Origin: [Phialemoniopsis] sp. UDSM-2020
Taxonomy: Eukaryota; Ascomycota; Sordariomycetes; Thyridiales; Thyridiaceae
DNA: 64,000 nt
Assembly: GCA_018873225.1 (NCBI GenBank)
Contig: JAEILZ010000005.1
Location: 3,782,001-3,846,000, forward strand
Direction: 5' to 3'
Shown here: in pieces, positions 11,492-22,407 of the stretch
Position numbering within the stretch: the first letter of the stretch is position 1
Layout of the letters: each line of letters opens with the position of its first letter
The notes under the pieces: model-generated
Databases searched by the model: none
Seen by the model: the letters and a program-made list of their open reading frames with translations, nothing else
Told to the model about the DNA's origin: nothing
Made by a program: the position numbers and the translations under genes

Positions 11492-14405
11492 TCACCTCGA
11501 TTCCCAGTAAGCCATGTCACGGCCACGCCCCATGGCTAACTCTCCGTTTTGCTGGCACTCGTACCACGCTGCGCCGGTGTCGTTGGTGGCAATACCTGTT
11601 AGGGGCGCGTAGAGTACTTCATCGGAGCTGATGACCCTGTCCATGTCCATAAACTGCTGGTCCATCAGCGCCTGAGACAGCGCGGAAAGCTGCGTCGCTC
11701 CAGCCGAGAAGTCGGACCATCCCGCGCTCGCTTCTGCAGGACCTTCCTGCGTACCGACGGTGACTTCATCGGCAGGCTCTTTCGATGTCTGAAGAGCCTG
11801 CTCAAGGGGTTCCTGAGGCTCATGCCGGTCTAGAGTTGGGGTAGCCTTCTCGAACATATCGTAAGACAGATGCTCCCAGGCTGAATCTTCAGACAGCCCG
11901 GAGATATCAATGATGAGACTCGGGTCATCTGTACATCTCTTGTGGATTGTCCGGAGGCGCAAGGCAAAATGTCGGAAAAGCGACGTTTCTGGGGAGCCGG
12001 TCGAACGGGCTCGTGGAAATCCATGCCATCGTGTATGCATTTCGTCCAAGCTCTCTACAATCGACCAAAACTCTGGGGCCAGCGCCGCACTTTGGAATCT
12101 CGAATGGGCTACGTGTTGTTAGACAGAAATCACACAAGACAACCTCGGCACCTTGGGGTAGTGAAGATCGTACCAAGGAGAAGTCTCGCGCTGACAAAGG
12201 CTGCAAATGCCATCTGTGGTGAGACAAGAGTGTCCCGAGGCCATATCTTGAGGTAACTCTTGGTAATGTTGGCTACCTCAACAGCAGCGCTCTGGCATGT
12301 CTCGGCACTGTACAAGCTAGGCAATTTGACTGCTCTCAACTCGGGGGCTGGATATGCAATCCTGTGGTGGAGCAGGATCATCGACGCGTTGTGTGTGACA
12401 TGTGCATTGGTCATGTTGGGATCCATTACGCCCGGCATGGTCTCCCTGGACATGCCAGAATCTTGCCACACTCGAGGAAGAGACAGTTTCCAACTGAAGA
12501 ATCATAGGGTCAGCAAGCTTTGACCAAAGCTAGATATGTCAGGGGATTTTCTTTTAACGTACTGCACAAGTCGAAGATCAAGTTCCTTGAATCGCATCAA
12601 CCAAGCAGCCAGCAAATTTGAGTCGTTGAAATCAATCTTTTGTCGCAGAAAATATGCGACCACACGGCTTAGAGATTCGACAGACTCTATGAAATATGCG
12701 AAGGCGCCGACATTCGACATGTCCACCGGCGAAGCGGCAGGTCCAGGAGCGCCTGGGTGATGGCGTTCCAGAACAGGCTCTTGTGTCACAGCAGGTGTAT
12801 CTGCTGTCGAAGCCGTTTGAGAGGGACTCGGATAGTGTTCTGGGAGGTAGGCGATAGAAGTGCCAATCCTGGCCGAAGAGTGCGACCAAATGCCGAAATA
12901 CGGGGTGGGAGACCGCTTCCCTCGATACCAGACTGACCCGCAAACCGGGAGTCGCCGAATAATATCGGCGGCACTTAGGCTTGTATTCCACCTGGGAGCA
13001 TGTTTAGTCAAGTCCAATCGCCTCAGGGGTTTGTTGTTGAACGATGGGCTTACCCAGTCGCAGACGAACAGAACCGATCCAGGTTAAATATATTCCAGAA
13101 TAACCTCCTCCTCTCCTCCTCCTCGACGAAATCATGAGGCTGATCCAAAGGCGATTGAGGCCACAAGAGACCTCCGTAACGGGGTCCATCCTCGGATTCA
13201 ATTGTCAACCCCAGATAATGGGCGGTCCTTGCTGAAGACCCAATAAGTGACCAGGCCTTCTCAGGCTCTCCGTTCCCAATCTGATCACGCGTTAGCCAAT
13301 ACGGAACAAACTCCATTCGATTCAGAAGGAAGGCTCACATCAGAGAATGCCACAATAGTCAACGCTTGGAGGTTCTCCTTGGAAAGGCCACTCATGGACG
13401 TCAGTATGACAAAGTCTCTCGACCGCTTGACCTCGCTGGCGACGTATTCGGGTGACAGTGGTGCTCCATCTTCATCGGTGACAAAGCGTAGCGCGGCGAC
13501 GTTGATTGCATGAAGGACAACCAAAATCTTCTCTCTCTGTGTAGGATCTTCGGCCAATTGTGGGAATTTGGTCAAGTGTAAGATGGGGAGCCATGGTTGG
13601 ACTCGTACGAAGAATTCGTGCAGGACAGATTTCAATCGCTGCCCTCGGAATAGGTCTGGGATATCTTCGCCCAGCTCGGGTTCGAGATTGAATGCTGTGG
13701 TAGTCTCCCGGGCTGGATCCGACACATCTTCGGTCCTTCTCCGTTTCGGGGCATGCCCATCAAGAACATGACTCTGCGTCACAAGGTTCTCCAATCCATT
13801 GGCCTCTTGCGTCTGGCCGAGGACATCCGTCGAGGGTGATAGCTTAGAGATTGCGGAACTAAGCTGATCGAACCCCTTCGTCAAAGTAGATAGTACATCC
13901 AAAATCGGCTTGCTCGGATCGACCACAGGCTGCTGCGTAGCATCTCGTCGTGCTGGAGAGGTTTCTCGGCCACCCAAACCCAAAGTTCCAATGTCGCCAT
14001 GTTTTGCAGCTTGACCTCCAGAGAAGAGATAGTTCTCGACGAGACCTGTGACATTCTGTTTCAGTACGCTGGGTAGGTAGTCAACTTCCAGAAGGGCAGT
14101 AGCACCCACCTAGCCTGCGATTTAAATTCTCTACTACACCGCTCCTGAGACCTGGCTTGTTCCTTTTGTTTACATCATAGAAGCACTGAGTGTCTATTAC
14201 GTCGGAGGAGTCCGTTAGCAAAATAGGCAAGATATTCGAAAGGGGAAGTGTCCAAGGTACCGAGTCGCGTGCAGTTCGAGCATTGGGGCAGTCGTCGAGA
14301 GCATTTCAGCTTGCGCTTCTTGCATCCCTCGCAAGACGGCAGGTCTGCTCTCTCGATCAGGAGAGTCTCGGACCGGGTAGGGCCCTCGGAAGAAGACTGT
14401 TCCAT
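11492..14405 (-). CDS. Zn2Cys6 transcription factor with fungal-specific domain, 842 aa, seven exons
   Basis: Nuclear regulator. Exons (minus): 14405-14261, 14193-14110, 14045-13339, 13280-13054, 12991-12563, 12493-12174 and 12108-11492; phases sum exactly. The zinc cluster has C25, C28, C35, C42, C45 and C52; the sixth cysteine is on exon 2 (LDTQCFY) and is lost if the first intron is misplaced. It is followed by the usual linker [16 protein letters not shown] and a short coiled coil. The middle homology region contains [41 protein letters not shown] and [17 protein letters not shown], typical of the fungal_trans domain. The C terminus is acidic and glutamine-containing. An upstream in-frame start at about 14480 is possible but less likely. 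Lying between two transporter genes and near the beta-glucuronidase, it may control this local group; that is inference from position only. Confidence 0.92.
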
Positions 14406-15067
14406 CAGCGGCAGAGAGGTTGCTCGAAGAGTTGACTGGCCGGCTCGGACGAGGATCATACAGTGTTTCCGGACCCGCAATTATTGTTGCTTCATTGCGC
14501 GGGGTATCGTAGCCAACATAACGCGGATCCTCGGACAGCCCTCGCACGAGCATTTTCCCGCCGCTACGCTACCACTACTTCGTAGTGTCTTAGCATCTAC
14601 CGAGGCCCTCTTTTAGCTCCATTTTTGATGCCTCATCCACGCCATAATCGGAGTCACAAGTTCAAGGGAAATGGAGTCGTACGATGGAGTATGGTACAAC
14701 ATGCACCGGGGTTAGTCGCGCACTCTGTGGTAGTCGTGTACCAGAATGAGCCATTTCACTAATCCTTTTGAAAAGCCTCAAGCCTTAGCATTCGGAGGAA
14801 AGTTGCAGCACGGCAAAAGATCCCCTCGAGCACATCGACAAAACAACTTCACCTGGTAATCATGACTTTTCTCAAACATTGCTTAAACTGCACATATCTT
14901 AGTATCTGCCTTTCTACTATTCAAAGATTCAAGGATTCAGGTTCCAATGAGAATATAGCGGTTGTGTGAAAAGTTTGCGATCGAAAAGCCTGTTCTACCC
15001 ATAGGCGAACCCTTCGATCCAGGACAAGGCTCCTCTCCGAGTCGTCTTGCTCAATACTGTGCTATGA
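14406..15067. other. Tandem intergenic gap
   Basis: About 660 nt, promoter side of the zinc-cluster regulator and 3' side of the sugar porter (both minus strand). No gene seen. Confidence 0.55.
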
Positions 15068-16959
15068 CTACTCCTTCAGGTTTCCACTTGCCGCTTGAGC
15101 GTCCACTTCGTCCTGAATTGTGGTTCTAGTAGAAGCAAACCTCCAAGCTGGGATACCCCGTTGAAAGAGCTCGTCGAGCTCGGGATAGGTGCGGCCCTTG
15201 GTTTCTGGGTAGAAGAAGATGCAAGGGATCAAGAAGAGAAGGGTGGTACCACCGAAGAACAAGCCAATTTTCTGACCCCAGCCCGCGTACTGATTAGACA
15301 ACATCAGGGGCACAGTGTAAGTCTACGCATATCGTTAGCGACTTGAAGTTCAGACATGTTGGGGGGTTAGGAGAGCCTACAAAGAGAAGTCCACTCAAGT
15401 ATTGTATAGTGACCGCGAATGATGTGGTCTTGGCTCGTAGCACTGGAGTTGAGAGCTCGACAATGCTGACCCAACCTGTGATCCGAATTAGTCAAGAACC
15501 AGAGCTGGAGCAATGGTGTTGTCTTACCGACAGGGGCAAGAGACAAGGCGTAAACAAAGGCCCAGATTGAGGTGAGGGCAACCAAGGCACTTCCAGAAGA
15601 AGGCGTAGCCTTCATAAAACCAAGTCCACCAACCGTGAACGTGATGATACCCATCATGGCACCGCCAAATATCACCAGTGTTCTTCTTCCGACTCTGTCA
15701 ACCATATAGAATGAGAGAATGATACCAAAGATGAGGACCATTTGTTTGATGATATTGCCCAGGAACGGATCGTTCACACCAGCAAGTTGGAAGAAGTAGG
15801 TTGTGTATCCAAACATAAGTGGAACACCAACAAAATTCTGGAAGGTGAAGGGCAGAGTTGAAATCAGACCACGCTTCAAGTTGGTCTTGTCCTTGAAGAG
15901 GAGGGCCCAACTACCGTTGGCCGACTCTTCCTTGGCTGCTGCCTTGGACTTGAGATGATCGTAACGGACGACGGAGTATTCGTGATCGATATTGAAGCCA
16001 TTGACGTTGCCAACGAGGCGGTGGAGGGCCTTCTTGCCCTCTTCATCTCTGCCCTTGGAAGCGAACCACGCCGGAGTATCGGGCAGGTAGACCATGGGGA
16101 TCAACCATATGCCTGTAAAGACGAATTCGGAGTAGAAGGCATTGCGGAACGCCAGTGGATGAGTCACTTGAAGGACCTTGAGAGCGATCGCCTGGAAAGC
16201 CTGACCGAAGGCAAATGCGAGGGCGAAGCTAGACAACAGCGCCCCACGGAACTGAGGCATTGCGACCTCAGACATGTAGATCATGACCGACGCGCCATTC
16301 ATACCAGCAGCCAAGCCCGCGATGAAACGTGCAATCAAAAGAACCCACCAGTTGGGCGCAAAGATCTGGATGATGATGGACTTTTGTGCTGTGTGTTAGC
16401 GGGCCGGCCATTCATGAGACTCCATCGAGCTGAGGTGGGATGCCTACCGTTGTGAGGAACCCGGTTACGAGCCACATGTTGAACTTGCGACCAAACCTGT
16501 CTGCCGTATAGGGAGCCACCACTTGGATCATGATGGAGGCGACATAGTATATAGCACCCCAGAGAGACACATGTTGCGGGTTCAAAGCAGGCAGCTTGGT
16601 AACAGGGTCGAGGGTTGTGGCAAACTGATTGATGAAGCCTTGATTGGCGACGATGCTTCCAACGATGGAATTGGCATATCCAGAGTACCTGGACAACAGT
16701 GTGAGTAATTAGCTCATACATAACGTCTCTCTCTGGGCTGGGATCAACATTCAACCTACATTCCTGCAAGAGATACGGCCACGCCCGTAATGTAAAGCCT
16801 CCAGAACTTTCGGACGCACTGGCCACGGGTCAAAGCCGCAAATTCAGACACGACCACATGGGTTGCATCCTCGGACGGCTTTCCCTGTTCAAGCTCCATG
16901 GCTGGTTGGTCGGCCTCCGAATGCGTGACCTCGGTTTTCGCCGACAAGTCGTTGGCCAT
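15068..16959 (-). CDS. MFS sugar porter, 547 aa, five exons
   Basis: Twelve-span plasma-membrane sugar/H+ symporter. Exons (minus): 16959-16760, 16688-16448, 16380-15528, 15475-15381 and 15322-15068, all in phase. Signatures: YSGYANSIVG after TM1, DRFGRK in the TM2-3 loop, ARFIAGLAAGMNGASV in TM4, the mid-protein LPDTPAWFASKGRDEEGKKAL, DRVGRR in the second half, GWVSIVELSTPVLRAKT, and PETKGRTYPELDELF after TM12. The shape is that of alpha-glucoside or other oligosaccharide permeases. It is transcribed away from the beta-glucuronidase across a 920-nt shared upstream region. Uptake of glucuronides or of oligosaccharides carrying glucuronic acid is therefore a reasonable guess, but the sequence does not prove substrate. 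Confidence 0.93.
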
Positions 16960-17879
16960 ATCGATTGGAAGGATGGAGGGATATCAGTATTGTGCAGAAA
17001 CTCGGTCAGTGTGGGTTGAAGGGGTGCGAGTCGTGAAACACTTGGCGACTTGGAAAGATGATGAGTTCAAGAGAGCACACCAATAGGCTGATAGATGCCG
17101 ATATATATACAGCACAGGGCGGGACGACGAGAGCCTTTTGTTCCTCCGTTCGGCCTCGACTCCCCAGGAGCACTGACCTACAAGCGTGGGGAACAGCCTG
17201 GGGGTCGTTCACCCCCGCAAATCTTGTGCTTCAGACTTCAAGAACAGTCCGAGCTAGTGGGTAATGTTCGGGAAACCCGTCATGTCTTGCGTCGAGGCAT
17301 GCTTCATACGCGTCGAATGAGCCGATGTGCAGCAGAGGAAACGCCCCAAAGCCGCTCCTGTAGCCGACACAAACTGTGGCACTAATCTGATCCTAACTAG
17401 TCACTACGTACTCCCTTAGCTAGCTGAGATCCAGCTCCACTTCAATCAGAGCCAGAACGCCGGTTATTCATGACGCTCATTGGACGAGATCACGAGGACA
17501 ATGCGAGTGATAGATAGAGAAGAACACCGGTGGAGTCTAGGGCACTACCCGGCCGAGCATTCGCCTAGATCCCGAGATGTCCCCCAAACGATGGGATCTA
17601 GACGCGGCTCATGACATTAACATCGTCGAAACCCCGAGGTTTACCCAGATCGGCGGCCTAGGCAATGACCTTGATGGAGAATATTAATGGTTGTATTGGT
17701 CATCGGCTCGCATTGCGCCGGAGGAAACGCACGCGGTCCCGATCCCAAAACAACATGGAGTTTGTATTTTGCGAGTTACCATATGTTGTTGGCTGAGATC
17801 AACATGTCTTTTTGGACGGGCATTTCGACATCCCTTAGTGCCATAGAGTCTTCTCCCGCCCAAGGTATCCTCCATCAAG
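16960..17879. promoter_or_regulatory. Divergent promoter region of sugar porter and beta-glucuronidase
   Basis: A 920-nt region lies between two divergent start codons (16959 minus, 17880 plus). It holds CCAAT and an ATATATATAC stretch (17101-17110) about 140 nt upstream of the porter, and a CGG-N11-CCG palindrome upstream of the glucuronidase. No convincing coding frame lies inside. A shared promoter would allow joint control by a zinc-cluster regulator such as the one at 11492-14405. Confidence 0.55.
17704..17720. promoter_or_regulatory. Gal4-type CGG-N11-CCG palindrome
   Basis: CGG at 17704-17706 and CCG at 17718-17720 are separated by exactly 11 bases, the spacing bound by Gal4-type Zn2Cys6 dimers. 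It sits 160 nt upstream of the beta-glucuronidase start. A site of this exact form is expected by chance about once in 4 kb, so it is suggestive only. Confidence 0.4.
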
Positions 17880-19697
17880 ATGCTCAAGCCTCAAGCGAAC
17901 CACGTCCGATCAGTCATCAACCTTGACGGTATCTGGAACTTTGCACTTGCTTCAACCGTCGACATCGAGGTAGAGCAGGCATGGAAGACAACTCTTTCGC
18001 CGCGGCTTCAGGTCCCTGTACCCGCAAGTTACAATGATATTTTCATCGATGCACAGGTGAAGAACCACGTCGGATGGGTTTATTATCAGCGTCACGTCAC
18101 CGTGCCCAAGTTCCTCGACGGACAACACTACTTTCTTCGCTTCGACGCGGCAACCCACCACGGGCGTGTCTATGTCGATGACCATTTTGTGGGTGACCAC
18201 ACTGGCGGATACACTCCTTTCGAGGTGCCGATCGACCATCTCGTGGCTCCCGGGCAACGAGTCCGGCTGACCGTGGCCGTGAGCAACGAACTCACCTGGG
18301 AGACGATTCCACCTGGGGAGATAGAGACCACCCCCAACGGCAGGAGGAAGCAGATTTGTCGACATGACTTCTTCAACTACAGTGGCCTGGCTCGATCCGT
18401 GTGGCTTTGCAGTGTGCCCAAAGTCCACATTCAGAGCGTTTCTGTCATTACCGATGTGATCGATAACGGATCCAGGGGCATAGTGAGCTACGAAATAGGG
18501 ACCAACACGGCTCTGGATCCAGATCGGAGGCTCAGAGTAACTCTGATAGACGAAGAAGGACAGGATGTCAGCCATTTCTTTCAACAAAATGGCTCGATTG
18601 ATGTTCCATCTCCCAAGCTATGGCAGCCGGGCGCAGCCTATCTCTATGACTTAGTCGTCGACATTCTTCACGGCGAAGAAATTGTCGACTCGTACACATT
18701 GCCCGTTGGCATTCGCTCCGTCAAAGTATCTGGACACCAGGTACTCATCAACGATAAACCATTCTATTTCACCGGCTTTGGCAAACATGAAGACACACCT
18801 ATCCGTGGGAAGGGCCACGACCCAGCGTACATGGTCCACGATTTCGAGCTCATGAAATGGACGGGTGCCAACTCGTTTCGAACGTCGCACTACCCCTACG
18901 CCGAGGAGGTCTTGGACTACGCAGATCGTCATGGCGTTGTTGTCATCGACGAGACTGCGGCAGTTGGCCTAAACTTGGCCATCATTGCTGGCATCACGGG
19001 GAAGAAAGCACCCCCGACATTCTCTCCAGAAACGGCAAGCGATAAGACGCAGGAGGCCCACAAGCAGGCTATCAGAGAGCTCGTACACCGTGATAGAAAT
19101 CATCCTTCGGTCATCATGTGGTGCATTGCCAACGAGCCTGCGTCAGCTGATCCCGGGGCGCGTAGCTATTTCGAGCCACTCGTCAAATTGACACGAGAAC
19201 TCGACCCGACACGGCCCGTCTGTTTTGCCAATGAGAAGCAGGCTGGGGTGGAAGAAGACATCATCACCGACTTGTTCGACGTGGTCTGTCTGAATCGCTA
19301 CTACGGTTGGTACCTCAACACTGGCGATCTTGAAACGGCCGAAGTCGAGATGGAGGCGGAGTTGCGTGCCTGGCAGCACAAGTACGGAAAGCCCATGGTC
19401 TTGTCAGAGTTTGGTGCCGATACACTAGCGGGCTTGCACAACGTCATGGACGTGCCATGGAGCGAGGAGTATCAGACCAGAGTTCTGGAAATGTCTGGTC
19501 GAGTCCTTGACCGTCTCAACTGCGTAGTTGGCGAGCATGTTTGGAACTTTGCAGATTTCCAGACAGCTTCGAGTTTCATCTTCCGAGTGGACGGCAACAA
19601 GAAAGGCGTGTTCACTCGGGACAGAAGGCCCAAGGCCGCCGCTATTGCTTTGAAGAAGCGGTGGGAAGGACTGCGGGATACTCCCTCGAAACAGTGA
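17880..19697 (+). CDS. Beta-glucuronidase, glycoside hydrolase family 2, 605 aa, intronless
   Basis: Hydrolyses beta-D-glucuronides to free glucuronic acid and an aglycone. Domain order: sugar-binding jelly roll (about 1-180), immunoglobulin-like GH2 domain (about 182-275), TIM barrel (about 277-600). The acid/base glutamate is E419 in ANEP, the nucleophile E510 in LSEFGADT. The N-x-K pair that reads the glucuronate carboxylate is N573/K575 in GNKKG. LNRYYGWY, GEHVWNFADF and FTRDRRPK follow the Escherichia coli UidA pattern closely, and the length (605 vs 603) is almost the same. There is no signal peptide, so the enzyme is intracellular and needs an importer; the divergent sugar porter could be it. 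The single exon and bacterial-type sequence point to an old transfer from bacteria, as described for other fungal gus genes. This start follows an adequate context and aligns with the family start. Confidence 0.96.
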   Translation: MLKPQANHVRSVINLDGIWNFALASTVDIEVEQAWKTTLSPRLQVPVPASYNDIFIDAQVKNHVGWVYYQRHVTVPKFLDGQHYFLRFDAATHHGRVYVDDHFVGDHTGGYTPFEVPIDHLVAPGQRVRLTVAVSNELTWETIPPGEIETTPNGRRKQICRHDFFNYSGLARSVWLCSVPKVHIQSVSVITDVIDNGSRGIVSYEIGTNTALDPDRRLRVTLIDEEGQDVSHFFQQNGSIDVPSPKLWQPGAAYLYDLVVDILHGEEIVDSYTLPVGIRSVKVSGHQVLINDKPFYFTGFGKHEDTPIRGKGHDPAYMVHDFELMKWTGANSFRTSHYPYAEEVLDYADRHGVVVIDETAAVGLNLAIIAGITGKKAPPTFSPETASDKTQEAHKQAIRELVHRDRNHPSVIMWCIANEPASADPGARSYFEPLVKLTRELDPTRPVCFANEKQAGVEEDIITDLFDVVCLNRYYGWYLNTGDLETAEVEMEAELRAWQHKYGKPMVLSEFGADTLAGLHNVMDVPWSEEYQTRVLEMSGRVLDRLNCVVGEHVWNFADFQTASSFIFRVDGNKKGVFTRDRRPKAAAIALKKRWEGLRDTPSKQ

Positions 19698-20264
19698 TCT
19701 CGATGCCCGCTTTTAGATGAGGGAAGCTCAACGCTATAGGAGTCATCACTCGAGAGCGATGACAAATAGACTCAGATATGAAATCGATTGTATTCATGTA
19801 GATCATACTAATGACTTGCTTATAATGTAATGATCACTTTATTTCCCTCTGCATCCATAAGAGAAGTCCCCTTTTCCTGACCGTCACTGAGAATATCCTA
19901 AGCTGCAGTCTCCCCAATCGGTATCATGGCAACAGTCAGCCATGCATGACCCACAGCTTTCATCGTAATGGTAGCATTCTTAAGCTGTGCTGCCGCATCG
20001 CAAGATATATTGTCGGAGCAAAGCGACTGAGGCCTATCTAGGAGGGCTTGAAGCAGCCGGATAAGGGGAACCTAAGACTCAAACTTGTAAGAAGGTGAGG
20101 GCGAGAAATAGGTAGGACCATATATCAATCTATAAAACTGTCAAGGCAACTTATACACGTTTTGTGTGGCGATCGCGGGGCAACCTATAAAGGCTCAGAT
20201 TGCAACTCCACCATCGCTGATCTGTTCTCAAGTACATATCTTCTGGCGAGATCCGGCCTCCGCT
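19698..20264. other. Convergent 3' intergenic gap
   Basis: About 570 nt between the stop codons of the beta-glucuronidase and the AtuA-like gene. I see only AT-richer non-coding sequence consistent with 3' untranslated regions. Confidence 0.6.
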
Positions 20265-22407
20265 CTATACCCTCCCCCTCTCCAGGAACTTGTTGGGGAT
20301 GTCCACGTGCCTATTCCTAATGTACTCGCACAAGTTTTTGCCGAAGGGATCCATGCTCGAACTGCTGACAGATCCGCGGTCCAGGTGGTCCTTGAGCAGG
20401 AAATGCACAGCTTTGACGCCGGGGAACTCGCAGCGGTCGATGCGGTGGCCCGTGTACTCTTTGCCGAGCAGTTTGATAAAGGTCTCGGTGGAGAGCAGTG
20501 TGCGCAGCCAGTCCCACTCGTCGTCGTTCCTCACAAAGAAGCCCACGTCGGCATCCGAGGCCTTGTCGCCCGAACGGCCGAGGGCGATCCAGCCAAGGGG
20601 GCCGCGGGTCGTGGGGCCGTAGGACGAGAGGTCGGCCGGCTTGGTGGGCTCGTACGACTTCTGCGGGCCGTACGTCTTGGTCTCGGTAGGGCCGGCGATG
20701 TCGAAGGACTGGCCGGACCACTCGAGCACGGCGCGCTCCTGGAAAAGATCCTGCGACATGGTCGTGGGCCAGTACTCGAGCATGGGCCGCGCCATGGACT
20801 GGCGCGTGTCCACCTCGACCGTGGCGCCGGGGCACGACTGCAGGAAATTCTCCAGACACCACCGCACAAAGGTGCCCGTCGTCATGGTGCCCAGCCCGGT
20901 GCCCGCGGGGCCGCCGCCCGCACCCACGATGGACGGGTCGCGAGTCTGGGCGAACACGCGGAAGTCGACCGTCGCCGCGTCCTGGCTGTCGGCGTCGGGG
21001 GCCGAAGAGCCCACCATGTGGAACTTGAGCTGGGTGAACTTGTCAATATGATCACGCATGGCGTAGCGGATCTGCTTCTCGGTCCAGGCGGCCTGTGAGG
21101 TTTGTCTCTGTTAGCTATAATGACCCCTTGCGAGCGCTACACACATGGTAGAACGGGGAGGGTATTCCAGGTTCAAAATAAAGAATTATAAGTGTTCGTA
21201 CCTTCTCCTCCATGTCCAATCCCACGAAGAAGAAATGGAACTCGGCCTGCCAGAGCTTGCCTGTCTCGCTGGTCACACCGACCTTGGTGGTCGGGGGAGG
21301 CGGTAGGCCCTTGATGCCTGTCATGCGCACCTGGTCCTTGCCGACTTGGGTCAGGGTCAGGCCCTCGATGTCGGCCACGACGTCCGAGTTGAAGTAATAG
21401 GGGCCCTGAATCTCGTAAAGCAGCTGCGACGTGGCGGTGCCGACGGACATCTCGCCGCCGGCGCCGGCGCCCTTGGTGAAGACGGTTTCGCCGGTCGGCT
21501 CGATGGCGGCGATGGGGAAGCCGAGGTTCTCGCAGCCTTCCATGAGGTTCTTGAAGCCAGCGTAGTATCCTCCTGTAGCGTAGGCCGAGCACTCGATGAT
21601 GTGGCCGGCCATAAGGGCGCCCGCCAGCTCGTCCAGGTTGGTCCGGTCCCAGCCGTACCACCAGATGGCGGCGCCTACCGTTGGCGCGGCGTCGGCCACT
21701 CGCCCAGCGATGACAATGTCCGCGCCCTCCTGCAGGGCCTTGGCGATGCCGAAGGAGCCGAGATAGCACCTGAAGAGAGAATCGCCCGTCAGCGAGGGGA
21801 GAGGACCTCCAAAAGCAGGGGGGAAACAGCTTACTGGGCATAGAGTGGCTCGAATCCCCATTCGTCCATGGCCTTGCCCGTGTCGAGGTTGCGCAAGGGG
21901 TCGCCCTTCTTGCGCAGCTCGCGGATCTGGTCAATGCACTCGTCACCCTCGATGTAGGCGACCTTGAGGTTAAGGCCGCGCTCGCGCACCCGCGAGGCCA
22001 CCTCCTTGGCGAGCAAGCCGGCGTCGCTGGCGCCGGCGTTGACGGCCAGCTTGACGCCCTTCTCAGCCAGAACGGGCAGCGCGGGGTCCAGCGTGCCCAG
22101 AAAGTAGGGGTCGTAGCAGGGGCCGCTAGCTGTGTGCGGATCCTGCAGCTTCTTGGACTTGTTTACGCCGTGCATCACCATGGTGCCCTCGGCCATCCAA
22201 TCTACGGGAGGGGGGTCAGCGAGCTCCCTTTACTCTCAAACGTTGCTGGACCATATTTTCTTTCTCATGCTCTGGATTCCAACTAAACTTACCTCCCACG
22301 ATGACATCGACTTCGCATTCCTTGGCCAAGTCGTGGATGGCGCGCTGGCGATCCGTGTAGCCGCCCGAGGCTCCGGCCACGCGGATGGGACGCTTATTCG
22401 AAGGCAT
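20265..22407 (-). CDS. AtuA-like acyclic-terpene-utilisation family protein (DUF1446), 625 aa, four exons
   Basis: Homologue of AtuA, which bacteria need to grow on citronellol/geraniol through acyl-CoA intermediates; fungal members are common but their reaction is unproven. Exons (minus): 22407-22293, 22201-21835, 21769-21202 and 21092-20265, phases exact. The N-terminal DUF1446 domain shows RVAGASGGYTDR, VNAGASDAGLLAKEVA, YIEGDECI, the very typical GADIVIAGRVADAAPTVGAA, YATGGYYAGFKN and FTKGAGAGGEMSVGT. A C-terminal part with LGWIALGRSGDKASDADVGFFVR matches the small AtuA-like ferredoxin-fold domain that bacteria often encode separately, so this protein carries both. No signal peptide is seen. 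It converges with the beta-glucuronidase; a functional link is not evident. Confidence 0.9.

Noticed and set aside
20166..21098. A 310-codon plus-strand open frame
   Set aside because: Shadow of the last exon of the AtuA-like gene on the opposite strand; no recognisable domain.
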